Shown piece by piece: positions 61,147 to 64,000 of a DNA stretch of 64,000 nucleotides (within the stretch, counting starts at the first letter, position 1; the number at the start of each line of letters is the position of its first letter). The position numbers and the translations under genes were made by a program. Below the pieces are notes generated by a model. It saw only the letters and a list, made by a program, of their open reading frames with translations. It did not search any database and was not told where the DNA came from. Source of the stretch: Treponema brennaborense (GTDB lineage Bacteria; Spirochaetota; Spirochaetia; Treponematales; Treponemataceae); the NCBI GenBank assembly GCA_023666275.1, contig JAMPCJ010000004.1, forward strand, positions 1-64,000. The letters run 5' to 3'.

Positions 61147-61344
61147 ATGCTTCTTCAAAAAATTAACGCCGTTGTAAAAAAACGTGGCATAAAGCAAAAG
61201 GACATTTGCGCTGCTTTGAGCCTTTCGCAAAGTTATACGAGTGAACTTTTGAGTGGCAAAAAAGATTTTTCGCTTGATTTGTTGGAAAAACTTTGCGCTT
61301 TTCTTAATGTGGAAATAACGCTTGTTGACAAATATCGCAAATAG
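61147..61344 (+). CDS. XRE-family HTH protein, probable controller (C) protein of the R-M system
   Basis: 65 aa, one XRE/Cro-type five-helix domain: RGIKQKDICAALSLSQSYTS and LLSGKKDFSLDLLEKLCAFL. The size and the place before the methyltransferase gene fit a C protein that times expression of type II restriction genes, or an antitoxin-like repressor. I start it at 61147 rather than 61141 because the -10 box ends at 61140. Its 3' end contains the promoter of the methyltransferase gene. From here on the sequence is AT-rich. Confidence 0.82.
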   Translation: MLLQKINAVVKKRGIKQKDICAALSLSQSYTSELLSGKKDFSLDLLEKLCAFLNVEITLVDKYRK

Positions 61345-61353
61345 CGATAATAT
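61325..61353 (+). promoter_or_regulatory. Internal promoter of the methyltransferase gene, leaderless spacing, with inverted repeat
   Basis: TTGACA (61325-61330), 17-nt spacer, TAATAT (61348-61353), then 6 nt to the ATG at 61360. An imperfect inverted repeat, ACAAATATCGC against GCGATAATATTTGT (61328-61357), covers the spacer and the -10 and could be the operator for the HTH protein. Confidence 0.7.
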
Positions 61354-61359
61354 TTGTTT

Positions 61360-62688
61360 ATGGAAAATATGACAAATATTGAACGAAAAATTGCCGCCTC
61401 GCTTTCGTGCTTTGCAAACGAAAATCCGCTTTACTTTAATCCGCATTCTGTTTCTGAATGGGAACGCACTTGGGATTTTGGCGAGTACGATGCGAACATT
61501 TACAACCACGGGCTTCATCAATATCCTGCGCGCTTTATTCCGCAACTTGTGCGAAAAATTCTGCGCACGTTTGCAAATTCCGATTCTTCGGTGATGGATA
61601 TTTTTTCTGGTTCGGGAACGACGCTTTTGGAATGTAAATATCTTGGCATAAAAAATTCCTATGGCGTCGAGCTAAATCCTTTCGCCGTTTTTATGACGAA
61701 AGTGAAATTGCAGGATTTGGAGATTGCCGAAATTGAAAAAAGTTTTTCGAAAATTAAAGATGATTTTTTTCGCGATGATTGCAATTTTCCACTCGTCAAT
61801 TTCAAGAACATAGACTTCTGGTATTCAAAGAAAACGATTTATGAATTGTCAAAAATTTTCAACATTGTTTCAAAAATCCAAGACGAAAAGCCACGCAATT
61901 TTTTTCTTCTTGCGTTTTGCGAGATTTCGCGCAAGACTTCATTTTTAGATCACGGCGGATTTAAAATGTATCGTTCGCGAACAAAAATCAAAAACAATTT
62001 TGCACCCGATGTTTGGGACGAATTTCAAAAAACGTTTTTAAGAAATAAAAAACTTTTGGCAGAAAACAACGAGCTTGTCTTTGACGGCGAGGCGCGGCAG
62101 ACGATTGTTTTGGGTGATTCGCGAATTGTCCATTCTGAAATTCCCGCACATTCAATCGACTTAATTTTAACATCGCCTCCTTATGGCGATTCCAAAACGA
62201 CGGTGGCTTACGGGCAATATTCTCGTCTCCCGTGGCAATGGCTTTCGCAAAAAGATGACATCATTGCGCTCGATGCAAAACTGCTCGGCGGAAGCACAAA
62301 AAATCTTGATCGCTCGATTTTAGATTTTTCGAAGAAACTCAAGGAACAAGCAGCAGAAATCGAAAACGCCGACAACAGCGGAAGAATAAAAGACGTGATT
62401 GCATTTTATAACGACCTTTACGCAACACTTGGCACGGCAGACTTGTACCTAAAGCACGGAGCGTATTTTATCTTGGTTACGGGAAATCGCACCGTGAAAA
62501 AAGTCTATCTACGAACAGATATTATCATCACGGAATTCGCAGAAACGCTCGGATTTTCAACAGAAAAAATATATTCGCGAAACATCATCAACAAAAGAAT
62601 GGCGATCAAAAATAGTCCTACAAATGAAAAAGGCAAAACTGCAAGCACAATGATGACAGAAAATATAATTGTACTGAGAAAAAATTAG
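61360..62688 (+). CDS. Type II DNA methyltransferase, probable N4-cytosine
   Basis: 442 aa. Motif X-like HQYPARFIPQLV (53-64), motif I DIFSGSGTTLLE (80-91), then a long region (100-265, probable target recognition) and motif IV TSPPYG (about 270). The order X-I-TRD-IV is that of alpha-type enzymes, and TSPPY is common in N4-cytosine methylases, though N6-adenine is not excluded. It protects the host DNA from the convergent endonuclease gene, whose end it overlaps by 4 bp. No Shine-Dalgarno; likely leaderless from its own promoter inside the HTH gene. Confidence 0.88.
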   Translation: MENMTNIERKIAASLSCFANENPLYFNPHSVSEWERTWDFGEYDANIYNHGLHQYPARFIPQLVRKILRTFANSDSSVMDIFSGSGTTLLECKYLGIKNSYGVELNPFAVFMTKVKLQDLEIAEIEKSFSKIKDDFFRDDCNFPLVNFKNIDFWYSKKTIYELSKIFNIVSKIQDEKPRNFFLLAFCEISRKTSFLDHGGFKMYRSRTKIKNNFAPDVWDEFQKTFLRNKKLLAENNELVFDGEARQTIVLGDSRIVHSEIPAHSIDLILTSPPYGDSKTTVAYGQYSRLPWQWLSQKDDIIALDAKLLGGSTKNLDRSILDFSKKLKEQAAEIENADNSGRIKDVIAFYNDLYATLGTADLYLKHGAYFILVTGNRTVKKVYLRTDIIITEFAETLGFSTEKIYSRNIINKRMAIKNSPTNEKGKTASTMMTENIIVLRKN

Positions 62689-63425
62689 TCGATTTTGACA
62701 AGGCATTTTTTGTTCAAGAAGATTTCTGTCAACGCCCTGTCTTGTATTCTGAATCCTGTACCGTGGTCGTGCGTTTTTCCGTTTTTGTGTTGTCCGATGC
62801 GAATGTCGATTTTTACTTTTCCTTCACGCAACTGAACGAGAAGTTTTTCAAAGCTGAATTCCGAAAGTTCGTAGGCTGTATGAAAATAAAATTCTTCTTT
62901 TCTTTCACCAAATTGAGAATCAGCATAAACATGTATCATACTGTAGGGATATTTTTTCTTGAAAGCGTCATTCAAAGTTTCTTCAGTCCAATATGCGAAC
63001 GAATTTCCTTCGTTGTCGATTATTGCGATTTTTTCGTCCCTGCAATCAATTCCAAGTGATTTCCCCGTACCTGAAACTTGCGCAAAATGTCCCGCCGATA
63101 AAGTTGAATGGAGAACCTTGTTTTTATGCGCATAAACATCGCTTATGTAGCCATACATTTCAAGAAGTTTGGAATTCACGCCTTGCGGCAATGGCGATTT
63201 TGTCAGAAGTGTCAAAAGTTGAGTGTCGCCGCCGTTCGTGCGCATTGCTTTCAATTCATAATTCGCAAAGTCAGGCTCGTTCCGATTGTTTTCTTCAATT
63301 CCGAGCAAATCTTCCAATGTTTTTCCAATACCAGTTCGCCCGCTTCGATGAGTTTCAATCCATCCCATTTCTGTAATTTCTGTAAACTTTTCAATAAATT
63401 CATTTAGATTTTGTGGCGAGGACAT
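62685..63425 (-). CDS. Type II restriction endonuclease, MvaI/BcnI family
   Basis: 246 aa. The family signature is GIGKTLEDLLGIEENNRNEP then DFANYELKA, with catalytic candidates D52, E57 and K59; a later His-rich segment is THDHGTGFRIQD. Family members cut CC(W/S)GG-type sites as monomers, so the target is probably a CCNGG variant (inference). AAAGG lies 8 nt before the ATG, unlike the leaderless HTH and methylase genes, and a promoter TTGACT-N17-TATACT precedes it. It is convergent with the methyltransferase gene. Confidence 0.88.
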   Translation of the reverse strand: MSSPQNLNEFIEKFTEITEMGWIETHRSGRTGIGKTLEDLLGIEENNRNEPDFANYELKAMRTNGGDTQLLTLLTKSPLPQGVNSKLLEMYGYISDVYAHKNKVLHSTLSAGHFAQVSGTGKSLGIDCRDEKIAIIDNEGNSFAYWTEETLNDAFKKKYPYSMIHVYADSQFGERKEEFYFHTAYELSEFSFEKLLVQLREGKVKIDIRIGQHKNGKTHDHGTGFRIQDRALTEIFLNKKCLVKID

Positions 63426-63469
63426 AAAACTACCTTTGATATTTTCATTGCAGCAAAAAATACTTTACA

Positions 63470-63498
63470 AGTATACCGTGAAACTAGCAAAAAGTCAA
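63470..63498 (-). promoter_or_regulatory. Promoter of the restriction endonuclease gene
   Basis: Minus strand TTGACT (63493-63498), 17-nt spacer, TATACT (63470-63475); a leader of about 40 nt follows. The stretch 63499-63660 contains no other feature I can support. Confidence 0.7.
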
Positions 63499-63660
63499 AG
63501 AAATGGCAATAAATTAAAGATTTATTGTACAAATTTGCAAATGCGTGTCGTAAAATAGAAAGTATACGCCGATAATTTTTTGATTTGTGTCGAGTTTTGC
63601 GAAACGAAATTCGTTAAGCGAACGAAGCGACTATCGATTCAAAAAAAATGGAAAATAAAA

Positions 63661-63999
63661 TTACTGCAAAGTAATTAAAACAGTGTCCCGTTCTATATTG
63701 AATTTGTTCATTATATTTGATATTCGGTTTATACAAACTTTGGCAGCAATGTTTGTGTGAACAAAAAATATTCCGTCAGTCAAGTTTTTAACTTTATCAT
63801 AAAAAATACCGTCGAATGTTTTATATTTTTTTGCTTGACTTTCATCCTGCTCGATTAGCTCTTTTAGTGAGAGCCATTTTATAACACAATTGTCCCGATT
63901 AAAAAGTTCTCCCTGATTTTGCAAAACAATTTGAAAATCTTTATTTTCTTTTACATAATTGATAAATGAAATAAAAACATCTTGCCAAGTTTGAACTTT
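63661..63999 (-). CDS. C-terminal part of an unknown protein, possibly restriction-associated
   Basis: The frame is open to the edge of the window, so at least 112 C-terminal residues are seen (WQDVFISFINYV ... DTVLITLQ). The end pattern, a Gly-Ile-Phe-Phe-Val-His-Thr-Asn-x-Ala-Ala segment followed by a helix (INRISNIMNKFNI), vaguely resembles the C-terminal module attached to some restriction or DUF262-type proteins. I cannot assign a function. It is AT-rich like the R-M genes and lies on the strand of the endonuclease, so it may belong to the same defence island. Confidence 0.5.
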   Translation of the reverse strand, partial: KVQTWQDVFISFINYVKENKDFQIVLQNQGELFNRDNCVIKWLSLKELIEQDESQAKKYKTFDGIFYDKVKNLTDGIFFVHTNIAAKVCINRISNIMNKFNIERDTVLITLQ

Positions 64000-64000
64000 A

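Overview
The window looks like a chromosome segment of a host-associated spirochete of the genus Treponema. The main evidence is a FlaA-type periplasmic flagellar sheath protein, a radical SAM/SPASM protein of the spirochete-restricted spiro-SPASM family, a DNA-binding/receiver fusion with a degenerate receiver, a TGS-domain uridine-kinase-like protein, and a lipoprotein pectate lyase of the kind expected in a gut, rumen or oral commensal. I could not assign a species. Base composition looks balanced over most of the window and visibly more AT-rich after about 61 kb.

Layout. 0-10 kb: the end of an rRNA operon (5S), a small regulator, SppA protease, a membrane protein, a sugar kinase overlapping PRPP synthetase, L28, a frameshifted pectate lyase lipoprotein with a G8 tract, a promoter followed by a non-coding array of 22-bp palindromic repeats, a lipoprotein metallo-hydrolase and a Fic protein with its own HTH. 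10-24 kb: housekeeping genes (RecO, TatD, class I fumarase, signal peptidase I, TGS-nucleoside kinase), an FHA/phosphatase/Ser-Thr-kinase cassette and Lon. 24.5-30 kb, minus strand: an RsbU/RsbV/RsbW-like partner-switching module, then a ParB-like protein, a phosphoesterase and a membrane TPR protein ending in an Mrr-like domain. 30-36.7 kb: two TPR proteins, then MutL and both exonuclease VII subunits. 36.7-46.3 kb: a tightly coupled operon (spiro-SPASM, glycosyltransferase, three-domain cytidylyltransferase/PseG-like/methyltransferase fusion, ATP-grasp, amidase, GerMN) leading into flaA. This is the best candidate for an uncharacterised system, probably making and attaching a nonulosonate-like sugar on the flagellum or envelope. 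It is followed by an alarmone synthetase fused to TPRs.

Two tRNA genes (Glu, Leu) at 47.75-48.2 kb mark a change of character. From 48.5 to 64 kb the genes are accessory: MarR-MATE, YjbR-EVE, a frameshifted nitroreductase, SPL-type radical SAM, MutM, flavin enzymes, LysR regulators, a second MATE operon, a DUF362 protein, a cupin behind a perfect 41-bp operator, and a type II restriction-modification system of the MvaI/BcnI family.

A pattern running through the whole window is a set of genes without Shine-Dalgarno sequence whose -10 box lies exactly 6 nt (once 7) upstream of the start codon. If these boxes are real, the mRNAs are leaderless. Examples are recO, the fumarase, lepB, the FHA gene, the alarmone synthetase, a LysR gene and both the HTH and methylase genes of the R-M system. 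All assignments come from reading the sequence; no database search was run.
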